From: Goleter apudmare HA4340-LM2
GTDB taxonomy: Bacteria > Cyanobacteriota > Cyanobacteriia > Cyanobacteriales > Nostocaceae
Direction: 5' to 3'
NCBI GenBank assembly: GCA_019359495.1
Contig: JAHHHF010000112.1
Location: forward strand, 1 to 53,577
Length of the DNA: 53,577 bases
Made by a program: the position numbers and the translations under genes
Notes under the pieces: generated by a model
The model's database searches: none
Seen by the model: the letters and a program-made list of their open reading frames with translations, nothing else
Told to the model about the DNA's origin: nothing
Shown: in pieces, positions 8,574 through 17,940 of the stretch
Layout: each line of letters opens with the position of its first letter
Position numbering within the stretch: the first letter of the stretch is position 1

Positions 8574-9992
8574 TTATGTAGGTAAAACGATGGTAAATAT
8601 ACTCCCTTCTCCTAACTTTGATTGCACGCTGACGCTACCTCCCATACCCTCCACAAGCGTCTTGACAATCGATAAACCTAAACCACAACCCCCAGTTCTG
8701 TGAGAACGGGATTGGTCTACGCGGTAAAATCGCTCAAAAATACGTGCTTGGTGTTGTAAAGGAATGCCATAACCCTGGTCACAAACTTGAATAATTGCTT
8801 TGTCTTGTAGTTGATCTAACTTAAAAAGTATGGGTGTATGATCTTCAGAATAATTAATAGCATTATCAATTAAGTTCAGCAATATTTGTTTAAGACGACT
8901 GTAATCTACATTGATTTCGATGGAATGGGTTGTTGACTCGATTGTAATGATGCGATCGCTATATTTTTTTGCCATCATTACTACTTCTTCAACTAAGTCA
9001 TGCAGCACATGAGATTTCATCTGTAACTGCAAATGACCGCTATCTGCTCGTGCTAAATCAAGTAAGTCTTGTAGTAGGCGGATAGTACGTTCGGCCTCTG
9101 ATGCCGCAGTTTCTAAAGCTTCTTGTTGGGTTTGAGTTAAATTATTCTGTCGTCGTAAGATGCTTTGCAAGTAACCATGTACAATCGTCAAGGGTGTGCG
9201 TAACTCATGAGAAACATTACTGACAAATTCTCGCTCTTGCTCCCATGATTGGGAGAGACGCAATAAGAGCATATTTAAGGTTTGAGCTAACTCTTTGACC
9301 TCACTGGGTGCATTATCAAGATATAACTGTGCTTGTCCTAAATCTTCTACAGAAATCACAGCAGCCATGTGATTTAGCTGGCGTAGAGGATTTAAAGAAC
9401 GCTTGATATAAAATGCGATCGCCACAGTAAGCAAGATAATTGCCAAAATACTGGTAATGCCTAAGCTCTGTACCATAAGCACAAACATCGACTGTTCACG
9501 GGTAATATCTTTAACTACAAATAATTCACCTAGCAATTTACCCTGTATTTGCACAGAACTACCACACCAAACAAAGTAGCTTTGGTTGACTTTGTAAACT
9601 TGTGCTTGAATTGGCATCTTAGTCAGAGACATCAACTCAGTCACTGTTGAAACAGATAGCAAATTTAAAGTTGGAGATTTTACTAAAATTTTATTATCAG
9701 GAGTTTTGAGCCATAATAATGTATTAGTATTTGTCAAGTTATTGATAGCCTTTTGCAACCCAGTTTCGAGTTGGATCATTTCACTATAAACTTGCACATC
9801 TTGTGGCAAGCGCTGGGCAATTTGTTCTATGTTATGTTTATGACTATCAATTAAAATATGCTGCATTCTCCAGCTAGTCCATACAGCGAGGCTACCTAAT
9901 ACCAAAGCTGAAAATGTTGCAATGCCAATCGTGAGGCGTAACTGCAATGAGAATGGGTCAACATTTCTCCAAATCTTAATAATTTGCTTCAC
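8574..9992 (-). CDS. membrane sensor histidine kinase (HAMP-HisKA-HATPase)
   Basis: The 472-residue protein has a first membrane helix at about 20-42, a periplasmic sensor part of about 125 residues, a second helix at about 172-195, and a HAMP linker. HisKA has the phospho-acceptor His262 in FVSNVSHELRTPLTIVHGYL. The HATPase domain shows the N box (LKQILLNLIDNAINYSE), G1 (VCDQGYGIP) and G2 (GCGLGLSIVKTLVEGMGG). All catalytic motifs are present. No response regulator gene adjoins it, so in this window it is an orphan kinase; its signal is unknown. The gene ends shortly after the creatininase/transposase scar, so a former partner could have been lost there, but that is speculation. Confidence 0.93.
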   Translation of the reverse strand: MKQIIKIWRNVDPFSLQLRLTIGIATFSALVLGSLAVWTSWRMQHILIDSHKHNIEQIAQRLPQDVQVYSEMIQLETGLQKAINNLTNTNTLLWLKTPDNKILVKSPTLNLLSVSTVTELMSLTKMPIQAQVYKVNQSYFVWCGSSVQIQGKLLGELFVVKDITREQSMFVLMVQSLGITSILAIILLTVAIAFYIKRSLNPLRQLNHMAAVISVEDLGQAQLYLDNAPSEVKELAQTLNMLLLRLSQSWEQEREFVSNVSHELRTPLTIVHGYLQSILRRQNNLTQTQQEALETAASEAERTIRLLQDLLDLARADSGHLQLQMKSHVLHDLVEEVVMMAKKYSDRIITIESTTHSIEINVDYSRLKQILLNLIDNAINYSEDHTPILFKLDQLQDKAIIQVCDQGYGIPLQHQARIFERFYRVDQSRSHRTGGCGLGLSIVKTLVEGMGGSVSVQSKLGEGSIFTIVLPT

Positions 9993-10385
9993 TGTTTTGG
10001 TTGGGTTTTAAGTTTTAAATCGGGCTGTTTAATTAATGAATAGCTTGCTGACTAGAAGTCGCAGCTACACAACGGGAAAAACTCCCTACCTTTCTAGACA
10101 AATAACTACAGTGAAAAAGACAGCCATTCCCAAAATCAAGACCCGAAATTTTTATTTCCTCATTTTCTGAAATTGGCAAACCCTTTATTATAAATATATA
10201 ATTTAATTCACTATCAAATAAATTAATCTAAGCTGAGAATTTCATTAAAACTTATGTCGTTATTTTCCTGTAATTTTTAGTCTCGTTTAAATACAGTAAT
10301 TATAACTAATTAATGGGTAATTGATTTAATTATTCTGAACAAGAATTCGGCAAATTGCCAAAGTACAAACAAAGCCTGAAATTAT
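9993..10385. other. divergent AT-rich intergenic region
   Basis: This 393-base gap separates the divergent histidine kinase and holB genes and must hold both promoters. It is very AT-rich from about 10190 to 10340. I see no clear operator dyad or RNA. Confidence 0.4.
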
Positions 10386-11339
10386 ATGACACTCAACCCG
10401 TTTGCACCACTGGTAGGACAACAGCAAGCCGTAGAGTTACTCACTCAAGCTGTCAGACAAAATCGGCTAGCTCCAGCTTATCTGTTTGTGGGCCCGGATG
10501 GTGTGGGACGGAGTTTAGCAGCACGGTGTTTTATAGAATTACTATTTTCTGAGGTAGAGGCGACAAATGTTTTATCTCTACACAACCGCTTGCAACAAGG
10601 TAATCACCCTGATTTACTCTGGGTGCAACCAACATACCAATATCAAGGACAAAGACTAACAGCCGCAGAAGCCGCCCAAAAAGGACTCAAACGTAAAGCA
10701 CCACCTGTAATTCGCCTAGAGCAAATTCGGGAAATTACGCAGTTTCTGGGCCGTCCACCTTTGGAAGCACCTAGGAACATGGTGGTGCTGGAACAAGCCG
10801 AGACAATGGCAGAAGGTGCAGCAAATGCTCTACTGAAAACTTTGGAAGAACCGGGAAAGGCGACACTAATTTTAATGGCTCCCACGCCTGATTCTATATT
10901 GCCGACATTGGTATCGCGCTGTCAACGTATTCCCTTCCATCGCTTAGATGTGCCTTCTTTGACTCAAGTGCTTGTCAAAACAGAGCATCAGGAACTTTTG
11001 CAACATCCAGCAGTGTTGAGTATCGCAGCTGGTAGCCCCGGAAATGCGATCGCATCTTATGAGCAATTACAGACAATTCCCGCACAATTGCTCCAAGACA
11101 TCAGCAAAGCCCCTTCATCTTATCGCCATGCCCTAGAGTTAGGGAAAACAATTGATCAAGAATTAGATACAGAAGCACAACTGTGGTTAGTCGATTATCT
11201 CCAGCATTCCTATTGGCAACAGTGGCATCAACCACATATCATCCAGCAGCTAGAACAAGCACGGAAAGCTTTACTTTGTTATGCCCAACCACGCCTGGTT
11301 TGGGAATGCACATTTCTATTTATATATCAACAAGTTTAA
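10386..11339 (+). CDS. holB: DNA polymerase III subunit delta' (clamp loader)
   Basis: This 317-residue AAA+ protein belongs to the clamp loader that places the sliding clamp on DNA. It starts NPFAPLVGQQQAVELLTQAV, followed by an altered P-loop GPDGVGRS that lacks the catalytic lysine, as is usual for delta'. Near residues 130-145 it has LEQAETMAEGAANALLKTLE, the sensor/SRC region LVSRCQRIPF, and a helical C-terminal collar. The four-cysteine zinc module of many bacterial DnaX/delta' proteins is absent; a longer insert rich in Gln and Lys is in its place. In many cyanobacteria tmk precedes holB; here no tmk is found upstream. Confidence 0.9.
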   Translation: MTLNPFAPLVGQQQAVELLTQAVRQNRLAPAYLFVGPDGVGRSLAARCFIELLFSEVEATNVLSLHNRLQQGNHPDLLWVQPTYQYQGQRLTAAEAAQKGLKRKAPPVIRLEQIREITQFLGRPPLEAPRNMVVLEQAETMAEGAANALLKTLEEPGKATLILMAPTPDSILPTLVSRCQRIPFHRLDVPSLTQVLVKTEHQELLQHPAVLSIAAGSPGNAIASYEQLQTIPAQLLQDISKAPSSYRHALELGKTIDQELDTEAQLWLVDYLQHSYWQQWHQPHIIQQLEQARKALLCYAQPRLVWECTFLFIYQQV

Positions 11340-11347
11340 ATTCCAGA

Positions 11348-11510
11348 CTAGTGGCGTGTCTAAGCTAATTTTGTGTATTAGCAATCTCTTGTAGAACGGG
11401 CAAGATGCCCGTTCTAATTAGCGGGCAAGATGCCCGTTCTAATTAGCGGGCAAGATGCCCGCACCACAAGAAAATTTTTTTGCACCATTTTAGGCTTGTC
11501 AGTCCACTAG
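11348..11510. repeat. MITE-like element with palindromic core, copy A
   Basis: The element is bounded by CTAG on both sides and has imperfect terminal inverted repeats (CTAGTGGCGTGTCTAAGC at one end, CTAGTGGACTGACAAGCC read inward from the other). The core has three tandem copies of the palindrome-like unit CGGGCAAGATGCCCG separated by TTCTAATTAG. An inverted copy lies at 45026-45237. There is no coding capacity. Confidence 0.75.
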
Positions 11511-11616
11511 GATTAGGGATGAAATATGAAGAAATTAGTGCTTGGTCAAAGTAGCAATCAATAGCAAGCCCTGTTTTCGCTATCCTAGAAAAGAAAATCA
11601 TTCCCCGATCACCGCG

Positions 11617-12204
11617 ATGGTTGCATCACCCGACAACATTTTGATGAGTGCAGAGGAATATCTGGTTTGGGAATCCACCCAAGAGCAACGTTATGAGTAT
11701 TGGGATGGCGAAGTTGTGGCGATGAGCGGTGGTATACGCAACCACAATCGGGTTTCCGGAAATTTCTTTAAGCTGCTAGATGATGCCCTAGCTGATCGTG
11801 CCTGTGACGTATACATTATAGACGTGAAGGTGCAGGTGGAACCGGGGCAAAAATATTTTTATCCCGATGTAGTGGTGACTTGCGACGAGCGCGATCAAGA
11901 TACCCAACTGATCCAATTTCCCTGCTTAATTATCGAAGTACTATCACCCTCAACAGAAGCAGTTGATAGGGGCAAAAAGTTTGCCAAATATCGCCAATCT
12001 TCTACTTTGCAAGAATATGTCCTAGTACAAGTAGCTCAACCGGGTGTGGAAGTGTTTCGGCGCAACGAACAGGGAAAATGGGTGTTGTCGGAGTATAATT
12101 TGGATGAAAAATTGCCACTAGAATCGGTGGATGTAGAAATAGCGATCGCCCATTTATATCGACAAGTGCAGTTTGAAACCGAAGCCACAGATGAGGATGC
12201 ATAA
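11617..12204 (+). CDS. Uma2 (DUF820) family putative restriction-endonuclease-fold protein
   Basis: The ATG at 11617 gives 195 residues and the usual opening SAEEYLVWESTQEQRYEYWD; an upstream TTG at 11542 would add a non-conserved stretch. The PD-(D/E)xK-like core is visible as YFYPDVVVTCD, CLIIEVLSPSTEAVDRGKK and FAKYRQ, so the putative metal-binding Asp, Glu and Lys are in place. Uma2 proteins are greatly expanded in cyanobacteria and their biological role is not settled. It stands alone between the MITE-like repeat and a truncated membrane gene. Confidence 0.88.
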   Translation: MVASPDNILMSAEEYLVWESTQEQRYEYWDGEVVAMSGGIRNHNRVSGNFFKLLDDALADRACDVYIIDVKVQVEPGQKYFYPDVVVTCDERDQDTQLIQFPCLIIEVLSPSTEAVDRGKKFAKYRQSSTLQEYVLVQVAQPGVEVFRRNEQGKWVLSEYNLDEKLPLESVDVEIAIAHLYRQVQFETEATDEDA

Positions 12205-12216
12205 ACGCACACAAAC

Positions 12217-12489
12217 TTAAACAGCTAGCCGTTTTTGAGGGACTCGCAAAAGTGAGATCCCCATGATCAATAACCAAACCTCCCATAAAATGAATCCTAC
12301 AGGAGTTGCTTCCACTAGAGGCATTGTCGGGATTGCCGTTGCCAAAAGCTCACTTTGTCCCAACAGCAATAGTGGTGTAGTAAACAATCCCCACCAAGCA
12401 ACCCAGGGTTTGAATAGCGGCGACTGTCGGATGGCATTCCCCACACCCAGCGTCCAGCCAATCATTAAAAATGTTTCTCCAGAGAATTA
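12217..12489 (-). pseudogene. C-terminal fragment of a polytopic membrane protein
   Basis: The frame is open from 12489 and gives SGETFLMIGWTLGVGNAIRQ, followed by two or three hydrophobic segments (PWVAWWGLFTTPLLLLGQ and GFILWEVWLLIMGISLL) and a basic end. It reads like the last third of an uncharacterised membrane protein (DUF4386-like at best). An ATG at 12465 exists, but protein-like sequence continues upstream of it to a stop. The missing front part and the position 16 bases after the cupin gene suggest an operon partner that lost its 5' end. A functional 82-residue membrane protein cannot be excluded. Confidence 0.5.
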
Positions 12490-12505
12490 ATTAATTAGCA
12501 AATGT

Positions 12506-13087
12506 CTACCAATACTTACGGAGAGACTGCTTGACGTTCAACACCTGAGCGATCGCACTTAATGAGTTAATCAACAAGCTGTACAGCAACCTTGGTATAC
12601 CCACGGGAATAGTGTCTGACAGTTTTAATAAGATAGCCAGTTGCAAGAGATTAGTCGGCATTCCGTCGGGGTTTACCTTGCCGTCGCTCGCCAATCCATA
12701 CAGTCCCCGGATAAATTGCTCGAACCCAGTAGCTGGTTGGTTTTCGGTTGTAAATGTGACCCAATCTTCCGAGCGATTGCAAAAGCTGTGGTGCATCCCC
12801 GGCGGCATCCGCACACTTTCCCCTGATTGCAGACTTCGCCAATTACCTTTTTGTCCTACTTCCATATCAAGTCGCCCTTTAACCACAGTGAAGGTTTCAT
12901 GCATTGCGGTGTGATAGTGCAGTGGACTGCCCTTAGCACCTGGGGGCAAATCAAAGCGAATTTTGGCGTCAGCACCCTGGCTTTGCTGGGAAGTGTGCAA
13001 AAAAGTCATGCGATCGCCTGTGACTGGATTTACAATCATTTCTGGGTTTGTTGGTTCATGAGTCGAAAACGCGGAACTTGTTATCAT
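12506..13087 (-). CDS. cupin-domain protein
   Basis: The start at 13087 is set by a strong ribosome site, AGGAGG five bases before the ATG, and gives 193 residues; ATG 13120 and GTG 13174 are upstream alternatives. The cupin barrel shows motif 1 as PLHYHTAMHETFTVVKGRL (His/His/Glu metal ligands) and motif 2 as PPGMHHSFCNRSED. The last ~65 residues are helical (QLAILLKLSDTIPVGIPRLL) and resemble tails of small cupin proteins near AraC-type regulators. Substrate is unknown. It diverges from the AraC-type gene over a 131-base gap, so that regulator may control it. Confidence 0.85.
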   Translation of the reverse strand: MITSSAFSTHEPTNPEMIVNPVTGDRMTFLHTSQQSQGADAKIRFDLPPGAKGSPLHYHTAMHETFTVVKGRLDMEVGQKGNWRSLQSGESVRMPPGMHHSFCNRSEDWVTFTTENQPATGFEQFIRGLYGLASDGKVNPDGMPTNLLQLAILLKLSDTIPVGIPRLLYSLLINSLSAIAQVLNVKQSLRKYW

Positions 13088-13218
13088 CACTACCTCCTGG
13101 GGTGCTGCTAGTGAATTCATGGGTTGATAAGTCCACAATAGGGCTGGCGGTGGGGAGATCAATTGACGCACCACGCCAGAGAATTGACAGGTGATGCCAA
13201 TCTCAGAGATGACGTAAG

Positions 13219-14241
13219 ATGCAAGAGGCTAATTTCTCCATCGCCATTGTTCGAGACATCCTGCAATATGTTGCAGCACAAGGAGTTGAAGTCAGTTGTC
13301 TGTGTACTACTGCCGGTATTGATCCGGTTTGGTTGGATGATCCTGATCGTCAAGTATCTGGCGATGTCCTGAAACACCTGTGGCGCGAAGCGGTACAACA
13401 AACAGGCGATCGCAACTTAGGGTTACACATCGGTGAAGCCTTTGACTTGTCTGCCATTGGGATCGTGGGTTATGTGCTGTTAAATTGCCAAACCTATGGA
13501 CAAGTCTTGACAAAACTTTCTCAGTACACGCGCCTATTCAGTCAGGGCGTTGTAATTCACCATCAAGTTGTGGATGGTTGGGTGGAATGTGATTGCGAAA
13601 TTGTTGGGGATATGAAGAATTATCTGATTGACGAGCCGCGTCAGCCAATCGAGAGTACTGCTGCTGCCCTAGTCACCGCCACCCAGCAACTCACCGGAAA
13701 ATCTCTACCAGTCGAAGCAGTTTGGTTTCAGCATCCCCATCCAGCAGATTGCTCTGAGCATCAGCGTATTTTTCAAGGGACGGTGCAGTTTGCTCAATCA
13801 ACGAATCGGATCGTGTTTGCCGCGCATTGCTTGGATTGGGTAGTGCGATCGGCAAATGCCAATCTCCTCTCTGTTTTTGAAAACCATGCCGCCGCCATGC
13901 TGACTGCCCAAAGTCAATCACAGTCCTACTCCCAAAAAGTTATACTTGCTATCACTCAAAACTTCCAAGGAGAAGTGCCGACAATTGAGGCGATCGCCCG
14001 TAATCTGATGGTTAGTGTGCGCCAGCTTCAGCGCGAATTGCACAGTGAAAACTCTTCCTACCAACAACTTTTGGACACAACTCGGCGAGAACTTGCCCTA
14101 CGGCAACTACAAAACCCCGAAACCTCAATTCATGATGTGGCATTTCTCCTGGGCTTTTCTGAACCTAGCGCCTTTCATCGCGCCTTCAAACGCTGGACAG
14201 GCAAAACCCCCCGCCACTATCGTTCACAACAGGTTCAGTAA
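13219..14241 (+). CDS. AraC-family transcriptional regulator
   Basis: The 340-residue protein has an N-terminal ligand-binding-like domain of the Arabinose_bd type (PF12625; LGLHIGEAFDLSAIGIVGYV near residues 74-93) and a C-terminal AraC DNA-binding domain with both helix-turn-helix motifs (PTIEAIARNLMVSVRQLQRE and TSIHDVAFLLGFSEPSAFHR, then FKRWTGKTPRHYR). This architecture matches OruR/ArgR-like AraC proteins that respond to small hydrophobic or amino-acid ligands; the ligand here is unknown. It is divergent from the cupin gene, its likely target. Promoter-like TTGACA occurs in the shared gap. Confidence 0.92.
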   Translation: MQEANFSIAIVRDILQYVAAQGVEVSCLCTTAGIDPVWLDDPDRQVSGDVLKHLWREAVQQTGDRNLGLHIGEAFDLSAIGIVGYVLLNCQTYGQVLTKLSQYTRLFSQGVVIHHQVVDGWVECDCEIVGDMKNYLIDEPRQPIESTAAALVTATQQLTGKSLPVEAVWFQHPHPADCSEHQRIFQGTVQFAQSTNRIVFAAHCLDWVVRSANANLLSVFENHAAAMLTAQSQSQSYSQKVILAITQNFQGEVPTIEAIARNLMVSVRQLQRELHSENSSYQQLLDTTRRELALRQLQNPETSIHDVAFLLGFSEPSAFHRAFKRWTGKTPRHYRSQQVQ

Positions 14242-14336
14242 GAGAATTGGGCGTAATTCACAAGGTGTGATGGCGATCGCTATAGCTCATATCAATTTGA
14301 AAAAAGAATCCCGTATTTATCCAACACCAACTATTC

Positions 14337-14789
14337 TTACGACTTGTCAACATAGCCTAATTTCCAGTTACTGGGTTGTTTTAACTCATCTATTTTGCCT
14401 TGAGCAATTAGGAAAAGAGCAACCCGTGTATTTATATATCCCTTCATCAAGTAATATCCTGGTTTGGCATCAATATTTTCTACCGATGGATCACTAATTT
14501 TTATTGGTCTTCCACAGTAAGTTTTGTTTTCTGATACTGTGAATGTGACTAGTCGATCACTTTTAGATCCCTTGGGCACCATAAATACACCGTAGACATG
14601 ATGCTGACCACGCCAAGGCTTAACCACAATTTTTTCAGGATATGCGTAGTATTTTTCAGCATTTGTTTCCGAAATAAAGGCTGATGGGTAGCAACTAGCT
14701 CTAGGCCATCGCTTCCAAGAAAAAGCAAAGGCCATGACGCCAACTAAACTAAGTACAAATAAGATGTAAATGAATCGACGACTTCGCAC
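14337..14789 (-). CDS. hypothetical single-pass membrane or exported protein
   Basis: The 150-residue protein begins with GTG. Basic residues (RSRR) are followed by one hydrophobic helix at about 7-24 that could be a signal anchor, then a soluble part with two cysteines (Cys33 and Cys92) that could form a disulfide outside the cytoplasm. The core contains KPWRGQHHVYGVFMVPKGSK, and KPGYYLMKGYINTRVALFLI near the C-terminus. I do not recognise the family. It is convergent with the AraC gene and has no obvious partner. Confidence 0.6.
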   Translation of the reverse strand: MRSRRFIYILFVLSLVGVMAFAFSWKRWPRASCYPSAFISETNAEKYYAYPEKIVVKPWRGQHHVYGVFMVPKGSKSDRLVTFTVSENKTYCGRPIKISDPSVENIDAKPGYYLMKGYINTRVALFLIAQGKIDELKQPSNWKLGYVDKS

Positions 14790-15147
14790 GCTTTAGCTCC
14801 AAAAACACCTATTTTAGGTTATACATGAATTCTGCCGAATAATCCGTAACCAAACAGTAAAGAAATTCTGCTTCTGCCAACATCCGTCTGGTGAGTGTCC
14901 ATAAAAAATACTTTTTTCTCAAAATACTATCAAGGCGCTCTTAATTCATACTACTCTGCACCAATTAACTGCGGGTAATCGGCCGCTCAATATGGCTGAA
15001 ATCAAATATGAGTCCTATATGTATTCACAGCATGGCACAAGCAGCAAAGCTTTGATATTGAAACTTTATGAGTGATTCCAACAGCGATCGCCCTTATGTT
15101 GTTAAATTAACAAAGGAAATTATGATCAAGGCTAGCTGCAATCAACA
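14790..15147. other. intergenic region before the SLH hydrolase
   Basis: This 358-base gap has divergent genes on both sides. An AAAGGA ribosome-like site stands before an ATG at 15122 whose frame gives only about 30 residues and is out of frame with the hydrolase. No other structure is seen. Confidence 0.4.
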
Positions 15148-17208
15148 ATGGTATCTATTTCTACTCCTTTCTCGGATGTTCAAAACCATTGGGCACGCTT
15201 ATTCATTGAAGCCTTAGCTGGGCGTCGCATCTTGAATGGGTATCCTAATGGCACGTTTCGCCCAGATAACTCAGTCACTCGCGCTGAGTTTGCTGCCATA
15301 CTGGGGGCGGTCTTTACGTTACCCCCAAAGCGTCAGTATGTCCCCTTTGTTGATGTCCCTGCTAATCATTGGGCGGTAAGTGCAATTAAAAAAACTTACG
15401 AAACAGGATTTCTGACTGGCTACCCCAATAAGACATTCCGCCCTAATGACAGAATTTCTCGCGGTGATGTTTTCGTGGCGATAATTAACGGCTTAGATAT
15501 AGCTGCACAAATCAAACCCGACCTGTTAAACGCATTGCCACAAATTTATCAAGATGCCAATGCGATCGCTAACTATGCTAAAAATCAGGTGGCTATTGCT
15601 ACTAGTGCTAGTTTAGTTGCCAGCTATCCAAATGTAAAATTACTTAATCCCAACATTGCGGCTACTCGTGGTGATGTAGCAGCAATCATATATCAAACTC
15701 TGGTGTATCAGGGGAAGGTTGACAAGATTCCTTCTAATTACATCATTGTTCCTCCTGGTGTTGCACCTACACCCATACCTACACCCACGCCCATACCTAC
15801 ACCCACGCCCATACCACCAGGGGCGATGAAACCAACTCATCAGCGAGAATTTCGGGGTGCGTGGGTGACAACCGTGTGGAATAGTGATTGGCCCTCAAAA
15901 GCGGGGCTAACTGTTGCTCAACAGCAAGCTGAATTCATCGAGATTACCAAAAAATTACAAGAACTAAACTTCAATGCTCTGATCTTGCAGGTGCGACCGG
16001 AGGGGGATGCTCTGTATAATTCCCAGTTAGAGCCTTGGAGTGCTTGGATTACAGGAACACAGGGTAAAGCACCAACACCCTTTTATGACCCATTGGAGTT
16101 TGCGATCGCTGAATGCCACAAGCGTAATATAGAACTCCATGCTTGGTTCAACCCCTACCGCGCCAAGACTAGCACCAAAGCTGGGCCGAATGTCGCCCCC
16201 CACATTGCTGTCACTAATCCCGAAGTCGTTTACCAATGGGGTAATCAGCTGTGGATGGACCCTGGAATCAAAATTGTTCAGGACAGAGCCTATAACGTCA
16301 TTATCGATGTTTTACGTCGCTATGACTTGGATGGTATTCACTTGGATGACTACTTTTATCCCTATCCCATCGCCAATCAAAGTTTCCCCGACAGCAAAAC
16401 CTATGCAGCTTACAAAGCAGCTGGTGGCGGACTCAGCTTGGATGATTGGCGGCGGGAAAATGTTAATCAAATGGTGCTGCGCTTATATAACGGCATTAAA
16501 GCCACAAAGCCTCACGTTAAATTTGGTATTAGTCCCTTCGGGATTTACCGCCCTGGACAACCACCAGGTATCACAGGGTTAGATGCCTATGGTGTGCTGT
16601 ATGCTGATGCCAAGAAATGGTTAGAACTGGGCTGGGTTGATTATTTCGCCCCTCAACTTTATTGGCGCACCGACCAAACAAAACAGAGTTATGCTGCATT
16701 GCTGAAATGGTGGACAGAAGTGAACACCAAACAACGACATATTTATGTGGGTAACAATATCTCGCAGTTAGACGGTAAAGCTTGGAAAAATGAAGAGATT
16801 CAAAAGCAGATTGTCATCACCCGCAACAACGGAGAATATTCCCTAGGGAATATTTTCTTTAGCATGAATTCTATTAGTGAAAATCGCCAAAGTATTGCTG
16901 ACAACTTCAAATCTGCCTCTTATCCCAGACCAGCACTAGTACCTACCATGACGTGGCAGAATTCACCCGCACCACCACCACCACCCAAAGGACTGCAATT
17001 CATTAACGGTAGACTCAATTGGCAACCAGGAGATCAGCCGCTAGTGCGTTCTTGGGCGCTTTATCGACAAAGTGCGAATACTTGGACACTCCAGCGAGTC
17101 TTATCGGCTGGTACAACTTTCGCCACAGTTGAACCTGGAACCTATGCTGTGTGTGCAGTAGATAGGTGGGCAAATGAGAGTGATCCTACTCAAATAACGG
17201 TAAGTTAA
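15148..17208 (+). CDS. SLH-domain GHL10-type (DUF187) glycoside hydrolase
   Basis: This 686-residue protein has three S-layer homology modules at about 1-60 (FSDVQNHWARLFIEALAGRR), 65-120 (FVDVPANHWAVSAIKK) and 130-190, then a Pro/Thr-Pro linker (PTPIPTPTPIPTPTPIP). The GHL10 catalytic domain starts at REFRGAWVTTVWNSDWPS (about 232) and includes the strand motif LDGIHLDDYFYPYP with the acidic residues expected of the active site. A small beta domain ends the chain. SLH modules bind cell-wall polymers, so it is probably an envelope glycan hydrolase. Oddly, no signal peptide is visible before the first SLH module, and an in-frame TAG at 15133 blocks any longer start. Confidence 0.88.
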   Translation: MVSISTPFSDVQNHWARLFIEALAGRRILNGYPNGTFRPDNSVTRAEFAAILGAVFTLPPKRQYVPFVDVPANHWAVSAIKKTYETGFLTGYPNKTFRPNDRISRGDVFVAIINGLDIAAQIKPDLLNALPQIYQDANAIANYAKNQVAIATSASLVASYPNVKLLNPNIAATRGDVAAIIYQTLVYQGKVDKIPSNYIIVPPGVAPTPIPTPTPIPTPTPIPPGAMKPTHQREFRGAWVTTVWNSDWPSKAGLTVAQQQAEFIEITKKLQELNFNALILQVRPEGDALYNSQLEPWSAWITGTQGKAPTPFYDPLEFAIAECHKRNIELHAWFNPYRAKTSTKAGPNVAPHIAVTNPEVVYQWGNQLWMDPGIKIVQDRAYNVIIDVLRRYDLDGIHLDDYFYPYPIANQSFPDSKTYAAYKAAGGGLSLDDWRRENVNQMVLRLYNGIKATKPHVKFGISPFGIYRPGQPPGITGLDAYGVLYADAKKWLELGWVDYFAPQLYWRTDQTKQSYAALLKWWTEVNTKQRHIYVGNNISQLDGKAWKNEEIQKQIVITRNNGEYSLGNIFFSMNSISENRQSIADNFKSASYPRPALVPTMTWQNSPAPPPPPKGLQFINGRLNWQPGDQPLVRSWALYRQSANTWTLQRVLSAGTTFATVEPGTYAVCAVDRWANESDPTQITVS

Positions 17209-17940
17209 GCAAATTATTATGCCCTGCAAGGAAATTAATTTCCTTGCTCATAGCTGAAGTCATCTAAAGATGACTATACATAGCCAAAAATCTTGAGTCC
17301 ACTTTAGCCAGGGAATTATACCAATTCTCTAAAATTCGGCAACAGATTCAAACTTAAAAACCTAGATTCTGTGGGACTTGCGTAATTATATGAATTACGA
17401 ATTACGAATTGGAATTGATTCCCTGGCTGGCGATGACGGTTACATTCATAAGTTTTGCTTAAAAAATTAGATAAAAAGATAAGCATTTATAGCTTTTGCT
17501 GACGCATTTGCTGTTTTTATAGCGGTTTTCAGACGAGTGAAGTACAGTTTTAAATCGCAAAACCCGTAGGGGCGGGGTTTCTTGATTGTGTTGCGTTCAA
17601 CCGAGAAAGGCTATAAGTTGACGGTTACGGTTTTTGAGTTGGCGGTTATAGTTTTTGCGATTACAGTTACGGTTTTTGTTTTTGCGATGCTTACGACTGG
17701 CTACGCCTACGCAATTACGGTTTTTGAGTACGAATTATCGGCTTTGCTGATTAGTGGGATGATTTTTGGCTCACGCTCCAGGCGCAGAGAGTAATACCAT
17801 TTCACTAAAATAATGAAACAGAGCCAAACCCTGAAAGCCTGACTAGGTGAGACTTTCTTAATCATGAATTACGAACTACAAATTACGTTGACCTACTTGA
17901 ATTAAACTTTACATATCCTCATGAGTAATACGGGGTAGTT
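17209..17940. other. repeat-rich intergenic region
   Basis: The first ~110 bases hold a copy of a dispersed repeat (listed separately). Near 17389-17411 there is AATTACGAATTACGAATTGG-type short tandem repetition. From 17615 to 17735 units of about 21-24 bases built on GGTTACGGTTTTTG repeat imperfectly. An open frame across these units codes for low-complexity Val/Phe/Thr and is not credible as a gene. Confidence 0.5.
17218..17330. repeat. dispersed intergenic repeat, copy 1 (AGGAAATTAATTTCCT core)
   Basis: The core AGGAAATTAATTTCCTTG and the following CTCATAGCTGAAGTCATCT recur at 38627-38680 after another gene. AGGAAATTAATTTCCT is itself a perfect palindrome. This copy sits directly downstream of the hydrolase gene and could act as a 3' hairpin. 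Confidence 0.65.

Noticed and set aside
11395-11475. CRISPR-like regular repeats (CGGGCAAGATGCCCG three times)
   Set aside because: The spacers are identical (TTCTAATTAG) and only ten bases long, and the unit recurs in an inverted MITE-like copy. This is a palindromic mobile repeat.
17582-17794. 70-codon open frame with a hydrophobic product
   Set aside because: It is made by imperfect repeats of GGTTACGGTTTTTG, starts with TTG and has low complexity.
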